Assembly: GCF_900108555.1 (NCBI RefSeq)
Contig: NZ_FNWV01000006.1
Location: 124,001-188,000, forward strand
Source: Ruminococcus flavefaciens
Lineage (GTDB): Bacteria; Bacillota; Clostridia; Oscillospirales; Ruminococcaceae
Reading direction: 5' to 3'
DNA: 64,000 nucleotides
How positions within the stretch are numbered: position 1 is the stretch's first letter; every line of letters starts with the position of its first letter. Below are positions 8,446-15,906 of the stretch, piece by piece. Made by a program: the position numbers and the translations under genes. The notes below the pieces were generated by a model, which was not told the origin of the DNA, did not search any database, and saw nothing but the letters and a program-made list of their open reading frames with translations.

Positions 8446-9759
8446 TCAGTTTATAGGCTGGTTGAGGTACTGTATATCCATATCCACATCGCCGTTTATA
8501 CCTGGGATATGACCGTATGCACTTGCCTGCCAGATAGCGTACTCGCCGTCGTAGTCGGTCTCGTCAACGAAATGAGCCAGCCATACAGGAGTTGAACTCT
8601 TAGTCCTTTCGCTCCAGATATTATTCAGGAAGTTCTTGCTGCTGTAGAGCATAGGCTTGTAGCCGTTTTTAGTGACTTCATCAGCGAATGCGGCGTAGAT
8701 ATCGTTGATATCGTGTATGCTCATGCCGTACTTCTGGAAGTTTGTGAACTCCTCCCAGTCAAAGACTATAGGCATTTCAAGGCTCTGACCGTCAAGCTGG
8801 TCGATTATCCAGCGTACGTGTTCGCGGACACCTTCCTCGGTGTTGTCGGTGGTGTAGAAATACACTCCCACATCGAGACCTGCGGCTTTGGCGTTTTCCA
8901 GGTTCTGGCGGAAATAATCGTCAAGAGTTATCTGGCTGTAGTAATAGCCAACGCGGATAATTACGAAGCTGCACCCTGCATCGCGTACTGCGTTGAAGTC
9001 AACATCGCTCTGCCATACCGAAACATCTATGCCGAAGCGTACATCGTCGGTGTTGTAGGTATTGATAAAGTCGCTGTAATTCACGCGGGGATTGTTGTCA
9101 ACGGGCTTGGGGACTTCGTTTAGCACATTTATGTTAAGGTCCCACGAAACAGAGTTGCCTGAGCTGTCTGTAACGGTGGCGGTGATAGGATATGAACCTA
9201 CAGCATTGGGGTCTACCTCGCCCTCATAGGTGAGGACGGGGTGCTTGTCAAAGTTATCGGCAAATCCCACGTAATTATTGAGGTCAAAGTCAGTGCCGAC
9301 CTTGTGATTTGGAGTCCAGCCTGCATTGATTATCAGCGGATCTGTGGTATCAATAACGCTGTACTGGAGCTTCTGTTTGAATTCTGCTCCTTTGTAGATA
9401 TAAGGCACTTCAACTTCAAAAACGCCTGTGTCTGATGTGTTGAGCAATACAGAACCGTCTTTTAAGTCAACGTTCTTTTCGGTTATGAAGTCCTCAAGCT
9501 TGATATCCTCGTATACTTCAACAGTATCACGGCAGTTCATAACGAGGTCTTTTGGGGGATCGACCTTTGCAGTCGTTGTGACTGTGGTCGTAGTTTTTTT
9601 AGCTGTAGTTGTAGTCTTTGCGGTAGTTGAAGAAACTGTCGAAGTTGTGGTGGCAGAGTCTGTCTTGGCATCGTTATTGCTGCTGTTTGCTTTTTTATCG
9701 CCGCAGCCTGTAAGCAGGCAGGCAGCAAATACAGTAGTTAATATATATTTTAATTTCAT
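8446..9759 (-). CDS. GH25-family muramidase-like lipoprotein
   Basis: A 437-residue exported protein. The signal peptide has the lipobox LLTGCG (Cys19), followed by a Thr/Lys-rich linker (about residues 35-65), one or two Ig-like beta-sandwich modules (about 70-215, with the IDTTDPLI pattern of DUF5011-type repeats) and a C-terminal GH25 lysozyme barrel. The GH25 catalytic Asp/Glu are visible in GIDVSVWQ and in FDWEEF, and the barrel ends VDMDIQYL. It should cleave the muramic acid-GlcNAc bond of peptidoglycan, tethered outside the membrane. Transcribed from 9800-9828. Confidence 0.87.
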   Translation of the reverse strand: MKLKYILTTVFAACLLTGCGDKKANSSNNDAKTDSATTTSTVSSTTAKTTTTAKKTTTTVTTTAKVDPPKDLVMNCRDTVEVYEDIKLEDFITEKNVDLKDGSVLLNTSDTGVFEVEVPYIYKGAEFKQKLQYSVIDTTDPLIINAGWTPNHKVGTDFDLNNYVGFADNFDKHPVLTYEGEVDPNAVGSYPITATVTDSSGNSVSWDLNINVLNEVPKPVDNNPRVNYSDFINTYNTDDVRFGIDVSVWQSDVDFNAVRDAGCSFVIIRVGYYYSQITLDDYFRQNLENAKAAGLDVGVYFYTTDNTEEGVREHVRWIIDQLDGQSLEMPIVFDWEEFTNFQKYGMSIHDINDIYAAFADEVTKNGYKPMLYSSKNFLNNIWSERTKSSTPVWLAHFVDETDYDGEYAIWQASAYGHIPGINGDVDMDIQYLNQPIN

Positions 9760-9799
9760 ATTGTTCCTTTCGATATATTTTAATAATTAATATATATTT

Positions 9800-9828
9800 A
9801 TTATAACATATATATTTTGAAATAGCAA
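9800..9828 (-). promoter_or_regulatory. Proximal promoter (P2) of the GH25 gene
   Basis: Minus strand: TTGCTA (9823-9828), 17-base spacer, TATAAT (9800-9805) with a TATGT extension. A near-identical promoter drives the TIR gene at 11080-11108. Confidence 0.8.
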
Positions 9829-9871
9829 CAACCGCGGCGTAATAGTTCATGTACAGTGATATTTTGACGCG

Positions 9872-9924
9872 AAAAAAGGGTGCAGCGTCACGCTGCTTAT
9901 AGCATATAAAATTTGAAATAGCAA
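9872..9924 (-). promoter_or_regulatory. Distal promoter (P1) followed by palindrome and T-run
   Basis: Minus strand: TTGCTA (9919-9924), 17-base spacer, TATAAG (9896-9901). The palindrome GCAGCGTGACGCTGC (9882-9896) overlaps the -10 end and is followed by CCCTTTTTT. The right-hand module at 10987-11037 has the same order. Confidence 0.7.
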
Positions 9925-9932
9925 CGATAAAC

Positions 9933-9961
9933 TTGACTTTATATGCATATTGTGCTATGAT
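9933..9961 (+). promoter_or_regulatory. Promoter of the amidohydrolase leader
   Basis: TTGACT (9933-9938), 17-base spacer, TATGAT (9956-9961). Predicted transcription start near 9968, giving a ~235-nt leader. Confidence 0.75.
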
Positions 9962-9967
9962 AAAAGC

Positions 9968-10185
9968 ATAAACAAGGCGATAATACCGAAGAGGAAGTGA
10001 TACTCCCGAAGTTATGGCTGCTGCATGAGCAGTAAGCGTATGTGTCGGAAAGTGCGGACGATCAAAATTTAATGCAACACAGGCTGCGGAAGCGGTCTTG
10101 TTCGTTATGCAAATTGATCGCTCTGCAAATATATGGGAATGTGCCGCAGAGTGATCTGCGGTTTTTATTTTTTCACGCCTTGTTT
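9968..10185 (+). ncRNA. Structured leader RNA with internal terminator, class unknown
   Basis: The RNA would start with aaacaaggcg (9970-9979), exactly complementary to cgccttgttt at 10176-10185. Inside are a CTGC-ATGA-GCAG hairpin (near 10020-10032) and CGATCAA / TTGATCG (about 10059 and 10115). An intrinsic terminator ccgcaga-gtga-tctgcgg (10144-10161) is followed by a T-rich run, 30 bases before the start codon. The 5' strand can alternatively pair with cttgtt near 10096. This is the layout of a transcription-attenuating riboswitch or T-box-like leader, but I could not match a known class. Confidence 0.55.
10144..10173 (+). terminator. Leader terminator upstream of the amidohydrolase
   Basis: A 7-bp perfect stem ccgcaga / tctgcgg with GTGA loop and a TTTTTATTTTTT tail, located between promoter and coding sequence. 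It implies conditional read-through. Confidence 0.85.
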
Positions 10186-10202
10186 ACGAAAGGAGTATTA
10201 CT

Positions 10203-10961
10203 ATGATAATTGATTCACATCTTCATCTTCCCGTGGACTTTCCCGACTTTCCCTCAAAGAAAGCAGCACTGCTTAATGAGCTGAAAAGGAACGGAGTTGA
10301 CCGCGGTATCGTTATTGCCGACTCTGAACTCGAAAGCGTTATCGGTTCTGTGCGCGACTGCGCAGAGCTTTTTGAAGGCAGCGATATTATAAGCATTATC
10401 GCAGGGATAAGTCCGAATTTTGAATATGATTCACAGCTCGGTTACTGCCGCGAATTGCTTGAACGCAAGTGCATAGCGGGACTTAAAGTTTACACGGGAC
10501 ACGAGGAGCTTTACTGCACAGACTCATGCCTTGCGCCTGTTTATGACCTTGCGGCTGAGTATAATGTACCAGTGCTTTTTCACAGCGGCTGGGACAATGC
10601 TCATTATGCCGCACCGAAGCTTCTCAAAGAGCTTGCAGACAGTCGTCCTCATAATGTTTTTGTGTATTGTCACTGCTATTATCCTAAGCTTGATGAGTGC
10701 TTTGAGGTGCTTGGGAAATGTCATAACGTATATTTTGATACCTCGTCAGTGGCAGATGATGAAAAGCTGCTGCCGCAGATAAAGTCAGCACTTGAAAAGG
10801 CGATACATGAAATGCCGAGGCGGTTTATATTCGGTTCTGATTTCGGAAGCTGCTTGCAAAGTGTGCATTTAAGCTTAGCTGAAAGTCTTGATATATCAGA
10901 TGAAGAAAGGGAACTGTTCATGCACGGAAATGCCGAAAGAGTATATAAGCTGCGCAGATAA
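10203..10961 (+). CDS. Amidohydrolase-superfamily (TIM-barrel) metal-dependent hydrolase
   Basis: A 252-residue cytoplasmic protein. Metal-ligand motifs are visible: DSHLHL (HxH at the N-terminus), FHSGWD, VYCHCYYP and FGSDFGS (catalytic Asp), the PF04909/TatD-like arrangement. Substrate unknown. AAAGGAG precedes the ATG by 7 bases. The gene sits alone behind the long leader at 9968-10185, so its expression is probably conditional, and it is flanked on both sides by outward-pointing tandem-promoter modules. Confidence 0.8.
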   Translation: MIIDSHLHLPVDFPDFPSKKAALLNELKRNGVDRGIVIADSELESVIGSVRDCAELFEGSDIISIIAGISPNFEYDSQLGYCRELLERKCIAGLKVYTGHEELYCTDSCLAPVYDLAAEYNVPVLFHSGWDNAHYAAPKLLKELADSRPHNVFVYCHCYYPKLDECFEVLGKCHNVYFDTSSVADDEKLLPQIKSALEKAIHEMPRRFIFGSDFGSCLQSVHLSLAESLDISDEERELFMHGNAERVYKLRR

Positions 10962-10986
10962 AAACGGCAGTTTTTCGCCGCGAGTG

Positions 10987-11037
10987 TTGCTATTTTAAGA
11001 ATTATATGTTATAAGCGGGGAGCCCCGCTCCCTTTTT
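10987..11037 (+). promoter_or_regulatory. Distal promoter (P1) followed by palindrome/terminator
   Basis: TTGCTA (10987-10992), 17-base spacer, TATAAG (11010-11015). The palindrome agcggg-gagc-cccgct (11014-11029) overlaps the -10 end and is followed by CCCTTTTTC. The hairpin can terminate amidohydrolase transcripts. A P1 transcript would start inside the hairpin, so it could instead act as an operator. Confidence 0.65.
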
Positions 11038-11079
11038 CACGTTATAACTAATTGTCAGGCAATTTTTTTGCCGCGTCTG

Positions 11080-11108
11080 TTGCTATTTTAGGCATTATAT
11101 GTTATAAT
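11080..11108 (+). promoter_or_regulatory. Proximal promoter (P2) of the TIR gene
   Basis: TTGCTA (11080-11085), 17-base spacer, TATAAT (11103-11108) with a TATGT extension, 35 bases before the GTG start. It closely matches the GH25 P2 promoter, including an upstream gccgcg. Confidence 0.8.
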
Positions 11109-11142
11109 TCAGTATTGAAAATACTTTAGGGAGGCGAAAAAA

Positions 11143-12222
11143 GTGTCGCCTGATGAAAAATACGATGTATTCATGTGCTGTCGGCTGACGGATGAAAACA
11201 ACTTTACCACTCCCGACAGGGAATATGCTGACGAGATATACGATCAGCTGACCATAGAGGGTGTCAATGTGTATTATGCACCTGTTACCGAAGCAAATGA
11301 AGAAACTGCAATAGCAGAAGCAAAGGTGTATCTTGTAATAGCTTCTGATGAGGAAAGCTTTTATGCTGAACCGTTCAGGAGCGAATGGGGGAGGTGTACT
11401 GCCGAGGCTCGCAGGAATTCCGAAAAGAGCGTTATAACCTGCGTTAAGGGTATAGGTACTCAGCAGATACCGCAGGAGCTCCTTGACAATATGGTAAGGG
11501 ACATATCGAGGATAGACTTCCTTACGGAGCTTATCAGAAGCGTTAAAAAGCTTACAGAGAGCAGTGACGAGGTGGGTATCAGTACACCGCCCGAAAAGCT
11601 GCTGCGAAGGATAGAGGATTTCCTTCAAGCCGAGGACTTTGAAGCTGCTGCGGAATATTGCCGTCTTATAAAAGAGGCTTCCCCTCAGAACTGGCAGGCT
11701 TATTATTATTTATTCCTTGCGGACAGAGGGCTGCGCGGTGAGAATGATCTCTTCCTTGACGAGGTAATTGACGGCTTTGCCTGTGAATATGCAGAACGCT
11801 ACGGAGCTGATGTTTCCGATGATGATTACTTCCGCAGTACTTTTGCAGAGATACTCGGAAATGATATGCGCAGGGCTTTGGAGTATTCCTCTGGTGAGGA
11901 CAGGGTAAGGCTCGCAACATTGTATGAAAGATTTGTAAGCGCAGTGCAGGACGCAGTTTTCGCTATCGAGCAGAATGAGATAGACGGAGAAGAAAAAAAG
12001 GAGCTTGAAAAGCTCCGTATAAAGCATCAGCATGAACAGTCTGAAAGGGCAGCCGTAAAGCTGAAAAAGCAGCAGATACGCACACGCTTGCTGACATATA
12101 CGGCGGTGATACTCGTCTGTCTGGCAGTTCTTGCAATAAAATTCGGCTTTAAATGGGCGATAGCTCTTATTGTAGTCGTAGCCGTTATAACTGTGATCTG
12201 TATCGCAGGACTTGAACAATAA
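11143..12222 (+). CDS. TIR-like domain protein with TPR-like middle and two C-terminal TM segments
   Basis: A 359-residue protein. Residues ~7-145 resemble the Firmicutes TIR family (KYDVFMCCRLTDEN .. YADEIYDQLTIEGVNVYYA .. FRSEWGRCTAEARR). The conserved helix between strands B and C is shortened, so NADase activity is uncertain. Residues ~150-200 (LLRRIEDFLQAEDFEAAAEYCR) resemble the TPR-like repeat that follows TIR in this family. A charged coiled coil (~275-320) leads to two hydrophobic segments (~325-357), predicting membrane attachment. The start is GTG 11143, 8 bases after GGGAGG. Role unknown; TIR proteins include abortive-infection effectors, but no partner gene is adjacent. Confidence 0.65.
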   Translation: MSPDEKYDVFMCCRLTDENNFTTPDREYADEIYDQLTIEGVNVYYAPVTEANEETAIAEAKVYLVIASDEESFYAEPFRSEWGRCTAEARRNSEKSVITCVKGIGTQQIPQELLDNMVRDISRIDFLTELIRSVKKLTESSDEVGISTPPEKLLRRIEDFLQAEDFEAAAEYCRLIKEASPQNWQAYYYLFLADRGLRGENDLFLDEVIDGFACEYAERYGADVSDDDYFRSTFAEILGNDMRRALEYSSGEDRVRLATLYERFVSAVQDAVFAIEQNEIDGEEKKELEKLRIKHQHEQSERAAVKLKKQQIRTRLLTYTAVILVCLAVLAIKFGFKWAIALIVVVAVITVICIAGLEQ

Positions 12223-12226
12223 AAAA

Positions 12227-12280
12227 ACGCCTTTCATGGAGCATCTTTTCAGATGCTCCATGAGGGCGTATTTATTTTTC
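12227..12280. terminator. Bidirectional terminator
   Basis: A long stem (acgccttt)catggagcatct / agatgctccatg(agggcgt) followed by ATTTATTTTTC. It separates the TIR gene from the convergent AraC gene. Confidence 0.85.
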
Positions 12281-13072
12281 TTCTGTTTGTCTGAACTGAA
12301 GGGGAGTCAGTCCGTAAAAGCTTCCGAAGAGCTTTACAAAGTATGAGGTGTTGCCGTAACCTACGTTTATACCTACTGTCTTGACTGACATATCCGTGGT
12401 TTTAAGAAGCTCGGCAGCCTTATTGAGTCTGCTTGTTATAACGTCCTTGTTGACACTTACACCGAAAGTTTCGGTATAAAGATGCTGAAAGCGTGAGCGG
12501 CTCAGTGAGAGCTCCTTAGCCATATCGTCAATGGAATAATCTCTGCCCGGCCAGCGGTATATCGACTTTCTTATCCAGAGAAGCTTTTCGGAGTATATTC
12601 CTTCGGGACGGTCGAGATTTGCTTCCTTCTGCATAAGCTTTTCCGATATCTTGTACATAAGGAGACGGAAATAGAGATCAATAGCCTTTTCCCTGAAAGG
12701 ATCGGAGGAGTAGTGCTCGAAGCACATACTGCGCATCATTGAGGACATATCGGTTATGTCTGATATATCAACAGGACGGTCAAGTGGGATATTGAGCTCA
12801 TTGAGCATTTCCTGTTCACTTTCATCGGGCATAAAATGCATCCAGTCATCAAAATATTCATTGCTTGCAGGAAAATAATATTGCGGAGTATTTGGTCGGT
12901 ATAATATAAAAGAGTGAGCGGAAGTACGTACATCTTTTCTTCCGATTTTGAAGTGCGCCGGCGTTTTTACTATCAGCAGAAGCCAGCTTTCTGTTCCGTC
13001 AGGTCTGTTTATACAGAAGCTGCGATCGTGTCTGTGATTGTAGCCGATTTCAACCATTTTCAAGTCTTTCAT
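12272..13072 (-). CDS. AraC-family transcriptional regulator
   Basis: About 265 residues. The N-terminal effector/cupin-like half has GYNHRHDRSFCINRPDG. The C-terminal double helix-turn-helix (residues ~165-262) has DYSIDDMAKELSLSRSRFQHLYTETFG and ..TVGINVGYGNTSYFVKLFGS. It is clearly paralogous to the AraC protein at 58595 (same N-terminal H-D..RPDG pattern). The ATG at 13072 directly abuts GGAGG. A TTG at 13063 has ideal spacing (9 bases) and gives the same N-terminus length as the paralogue, so 13063 is the more likely start. Target unknown; such regulators usually control carbohydrate genes. Confidence 0.85.
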   Translation of the reverse strand: MKDLKMVEIGYNHRHDRSFCINRPDGTESWLLLIVKTPAHFKIGRKDVRTSAHSFILYRPNTPQYYFPASNEYFDDWMHFMPDESEQEMLNELNIPLDRPVDISDITDMSSMMRSMCFEHYSSDPFREKAIDLYFRLLMYKISEKLMQKEANLDRPEGIYSEKLLWIRKSIYRWPGRDYSIDDMAKELSLSRSRFQHLYTETFGVSVNKDVITSRLNKAAELLKTTDMSVKTVGINVGYGNTSYFVKLFGSFYGLTPLQFRQTEEK

Positions 13073-13098
13073 CCTCCAAAAGCTAAAATCATACTATT

Positions 13099-13128
13099 AT
13101 TATAACATAGCCAAGATAACAGTGTCAA
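13099..13128 (-). promoter_or_regulatory. Promoter of the AraC gene
   Basis: Minus strand TTGACA (13123-13128), 18-base spacer, TATAAT (13099-13104) with TATGT extension. The rest of the 320-base divergent gap holds the GGDEF promoter and otherwise AT-rich DNA. Confidence 0.75.
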
Positions 13129-13301
13129 TAAGAAGCAGCACGAAAGTGATATATAAATATATGATTTCCCGATAGTTGATATTAGATACACAATATGATA
13201 TATATGTGTTTCCTTACTTATTATAATAGGGTGATTTTGTGAGTAGCAAAACAGCATTTATTAAAATTTTGTAAAATTCATGTTAGTGTTCAATATATTT
13301 A

Positions 13302-13330
13302 TTGCAAAATGAGGAAACATATGGTATAAT
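13302..13330 (+). promoter_or_regulatory. Promoter of the diguanylate cyclase gene
   Basis: TTGCAA (13302-13307), 17-base spacer, TATAAT (13325-13330), TATGG extension. Confidence 0.75.
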
Positions 13331-13392
13331 AATAACAGATACTTCTGATATTTCGATCATATAGACCAAAAGAAAGTAAGGGGGCTTCTTTT

Positions 13393-14814
13393 ATGGATTT
13401 TCAGGCATTTGCTGACAGTATACCAACAGCGACCTGCATTATTTCTGTTGATAAATATGAAAACGGTTCTTACGGAAACATACGTATAGTTACAGGTAAT
13501 CGTCCATATCTGGACAGTATAGAACGACCTGCGCAAAACGTTGAGATGCTTACAAGAAAATTCGTTCCCAACAGTGAATATACAAATTATCTTAACCGTG
13601 ACCTTAATTTTGAGGATTCGGTCTACAGAGCAGCGATACAGAAGAAGTGTATCCACGCTTATGCGCATCCTGCGCGTTTCGATGTATGGTTCAATATGTC
13701 GTTCCTGCCGCTGTGTCCCGATAACGGCAATACCTGCTACTGTGCTTACATAATGGAGATAAACTTCAAGCCCGATGCAAAGCGTATGTCGAATATCTCT
13801 TCCGAGATAGCTACTGCAGTTCTCGAGACCTGTATAAAACTCAGGAGCGTTGAAAACTTTCAGGAGACTATGGATTCTATTTGCAAGGATATCCTCGATC
13901 TTTGTGATTCCGAGCATTGCTGTATCCTTATGATGGATACGGAAAAGCGCAAATGTTCAGTACTTTGTGAGGCTTTATCGAATAATACAAAGCTTGTTTC
14001 CATGAATGAGTATCTTGATGATTTTTATGATATCGCTGAAACATGGAAAGATACGATCGCAGGCAGCAACTGCCTTATCGTAAAGAACGAACATGACATG
14101 GAAGTAGTAAAAGAGCGAAATCCTGTATGGCATGAGTCAATTACAAGTGCAGGCGGGAAGACTATCGTACTGTTTCCGCTTGAATTCAAAGGCGAGCTTC
14201 TTGGATATATCTGGGCTATCAATTTCAGCGCAGATGTAGCTGATACCATAAAGGAGACGCTTGAGCTTACATCATTTATCCTTGCTTCCGAGCTTTACAG
14301 CTATCGTATGATGGACAAGCTCCATATACTCAGCTCCACCGATATGCTTACGGGAGTTATGAACCGTAACGAGATGAACAACTATATTGACGCTCTGATA
14401 AAGAAATGCTCGAAAAAGTCTGTGGGAGTTATTTTTGCTGATCTTAACGGTCTGAAAAGCGTTAATGACGATATCGGACACGAAGCAGGCGATAAGCTTC
14501 TGAAAGATGCTGCCAGCGCATTGCGCGATGTGTTCGCTGTCCACGAGATATTCAGAGCAGGCGGTGATGAGTTTACAGTTATACTTATAAATGTGACGCA
14601 AGACGAGCTGAATGAAAAGGTCGAAAAACTCAGAACAGTATCAAAGAATTACAATGATCTCGTGTTTGCTATTGGTGCATCATATGAGAGTGACGCGGTA
14701 AACGTTCGTACTGCTCTGCAAAATGCAGATAAGCTCATGTATGAGGACAAGAAACGTTACTACGACCTGCACCCCGAGAAAAAACGCGGAGTCATTGATA
14801 AAAGAAACGGTTAA
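13393..14814 (+). CDS. GAF-GGDEF diguanylate cyclase
   Basis: A 473-residue cytoplasmic protein. The N-terminal ~130 residues look like a PAS-like sensor, a GAF-like domain covers ~140-290, and the GGDEF domain covers ~305-465 with the intact signature AGGDEF and the upstream DLNGLKSVND. It should condense two GTP to c-di-GMP. No RxxD inhibitory site is visible before the signature, so product inhibition may be absent. AAGGGGGC precedes the ATG. The EAL protein at 34266 could be a counterpart phosphodiesterase. Confidence 0.88.
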   Translation: MDFQAFADSIPTATCIISVDKYENGSYGNIRIVTGNRPYLDSIERPAQNVEMLTRKFVPNSEYTNYLNRDLNFEDSVYRAAIQKKCIHAYAHPARFDVWFNMSFLPLCPDNGNTCYCAYIMEINFKPDAKRMSNISSEIATAVLETCIKLRSVENFQETMDSICKDILDLCDSEHCCILMMDTEKRKCSVLCEALSNNTKLVSMNEYLDDFYDIAETWKDTIAGSNCLIVKNEHDMEVVKERNPVWHESITSAGGKTIVLFPLEFKGELLGYIWAINFSADVADTIKETLELTSFILASELYSYRMMDKLHILSSTDMLTGVMNRNEMNNYIDALIKKCSKKSVGVIFADLNGLKSVNDDIGHEAGDKLLKDAASALRDVFAVHEIFRAGGDEFTVILINVTQDELNEKVEKLRTVSKNYNDLVFAIGASYESDAVNVRTALQNADKLMYEDKKRYYDLHPEKKRGVIDKRNG

Positions 14815-14819
14815 TTCAA

Positions 14820-14850
14820 AAGGCTTCTGCGGATAAGCAGGAGCCTTTTT
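14820..14850 (+). terminator. Intrinsic terminator
   Basis: aggcttctgc / gcaggagcct stem followed by TTTTTG, after the GGDEF gene. Confidence 0.85.
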
Positions 14851-14868
14851 GTGTATTTCGGTCTAAAC

Positions 14869-14898
14869 TTGACAATAGCTGCATTAAAATGGTATAAT
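14869..14898 (+). promoter_or_regulatory. Promoter of the VanZ-like gene
   Basis: TTGACA (14869-14874), 18-base spacer, TATAAT (14893-14898). Confidence 0.75.
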
Positions 14899-14955
14899 AT
14901 CGAAGAAATAATAGTCATTTAGCAAAAATGCTTTTATGAGCAGGGAGGAATACAT

Positions 14956-15381
14956 ATAATAAAGAAAACGCTATTGATCTTGCTCAGACTTTTGTCGATA
15001 CCATATGGCTATCTGGTGTTGGTGGTAACGCTGCTGCACAGGCAGCCTACAGGAACTCACAATGTAAAGCCGCCATTCTGGGAGATATCTCAGCTTATCA
15101 ACGGAAATGAAAAACTCCTTTTTGATATCATCGGGAATATAATGCTGCTTTTCCCATTGGGCATAGCCGTTCCGCTATGGATAAAAAAGGCTGATAACGT
15201 GAAAAAAGTGGCTCTGATAGGGGGGGCTGTGTCATTGTTTATTGAAGTCACTCAGCTGATAACTACGCGAGGCTATTTTGAGATAGACGATCTGTTCCAT
15301 AATACGCTTGGTGCAGTAATGGGGGCTTTGATAGGCTGTCCGCTTGCTAAACGCATATATTCAAAAAAGAATATTAAATAA
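14956..15381 (+). CDS. VanZ-like membrane protein with apparent ATA start
   Basis: About 141 residues of VanZ-type fold: a hydrophobic N-terminus, DIIGNIMLLFPLGIAVPL, then SLFIEVTQLITTRGYFEIDDLFHNTLGAVMG, the diagnostic VanZ core with E, D and N residues in or near membrane helices. No ATG, GTG or TTG is correctly spaced from the strong CAGGGAGG at 14941-14948. The frame begins ATA ATA AAG AAA ACG at 14956, 7 bases downstream, exactly where family members start M-K-K-T. Either ATA is used, or an ATG was lost or misread. The next TTG (14974) is 25 bases from the RBS. Confidence 0.75.
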   Translation: MIKKTLLILLRLLSIPYGYLVLVVTLLHRQPTGTHNVKPPFWEISQLINGNEKLLFDIIGNIMLLFPLGIAVPLWIKKADNVKKVALIGGAVSLFIEVTQLITTRGYFEIDDLFHNTLGAVMGALIGCPLAKRIYSKKNIK

Positions 15382-15391
15382 AAAATATAAA

Positions 15392-15427
15392 CAGCTTCGT
15401 TTTCATGTAAAATGAAGCTGCTTTTTT
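15392..15427 (+). terminator. Intrinsic terminator
   Basis: cagcttcgtttt / aaaatgaagctg stem with CTTTTTTAT tail after the VanZ gene. Confidence 0.85.
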
Positions 15428-15743
15428 ATGGCTTGCGAAAGATGATGAAAATTTTATACTGAAACTTTTTTGTTTGTGAGTATGTTTTGGTATGTTTGGT
15501 ATTACCAGATAGTATAAATTATATATATAACGTTTGTTGTAATTTTTATATAATTCCGTGCTTTAAAGCCTTGTTTCCCCAGGCTAATTCATATCGCCAC
15601 AATTATTGGGGTATGTGTGAACAAATAGCAACTTTTGGAAAAAATATGCTTGGCACATTTAATATATTTAATGTTGAAACCTTTACTAATTGTGTAAGAA
15701 TTGGATAATATTACTTTTAGACTTTTTTTCTCTTTACACCCCC
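15428..15743. other. AT-rich intergenic stretch without a recognisable gene
   Basis: About 315 bases between the VanZ terminator and the EPS promoter. A 73-codon frame (15487-15708) has no RBS and a Cys/Tyr/Ile-rich composition typical of chance translation, so I do not call it. No tRNA, terminator or known RNA motif was seen. Confidence 0.6.
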
Positions 15744-15773
15744 TTGACAGGCTGTATATAAATATGATATAAT
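15744..15773 (+). promoter_or_regulatory. Promoter of the polysaccharide operon
   Basis: TTGACA (15744-15749), 18-base spacer, TATAAT (15768-15773). No further good promoter or terminator appears until 28.6 kb, so this one may drive all eleven genes. A ~125-nt AT-rich leader follows. Confidence 0.75.
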
Positions 15774-15906
15774 TACAACGAAATTACGAAAAGTAACCTA
15801 TAACTTCAATTATACTATATGTCATAACATTGCGCTTCAGAAAATACTATACTACAAAAAATTTAACGAATAATGGGAATGTTCATTTTTTTGGAGGTAT
15901 ATGTTT

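Noticed and set aside
9968..10185. 6S RNA, T-box, cobalamin or lysine riboswitch identity for the leader
   Set aside because: End-pairing resembles 6S and the terminator resembles a T-box, but the diagnostic conserved motifs were not visible, so no class is assigned.
11143..12222. Thoeris defence system
   Set aside because: Only a TIR-type protein is present; no ThsA-like SIR2 or SLOG gene is adjacent.
15487..15708. 73-codon frame in the gap before the polysaccharide operon
   Set aside because: No RBS, odd composition, no recognisable domain.
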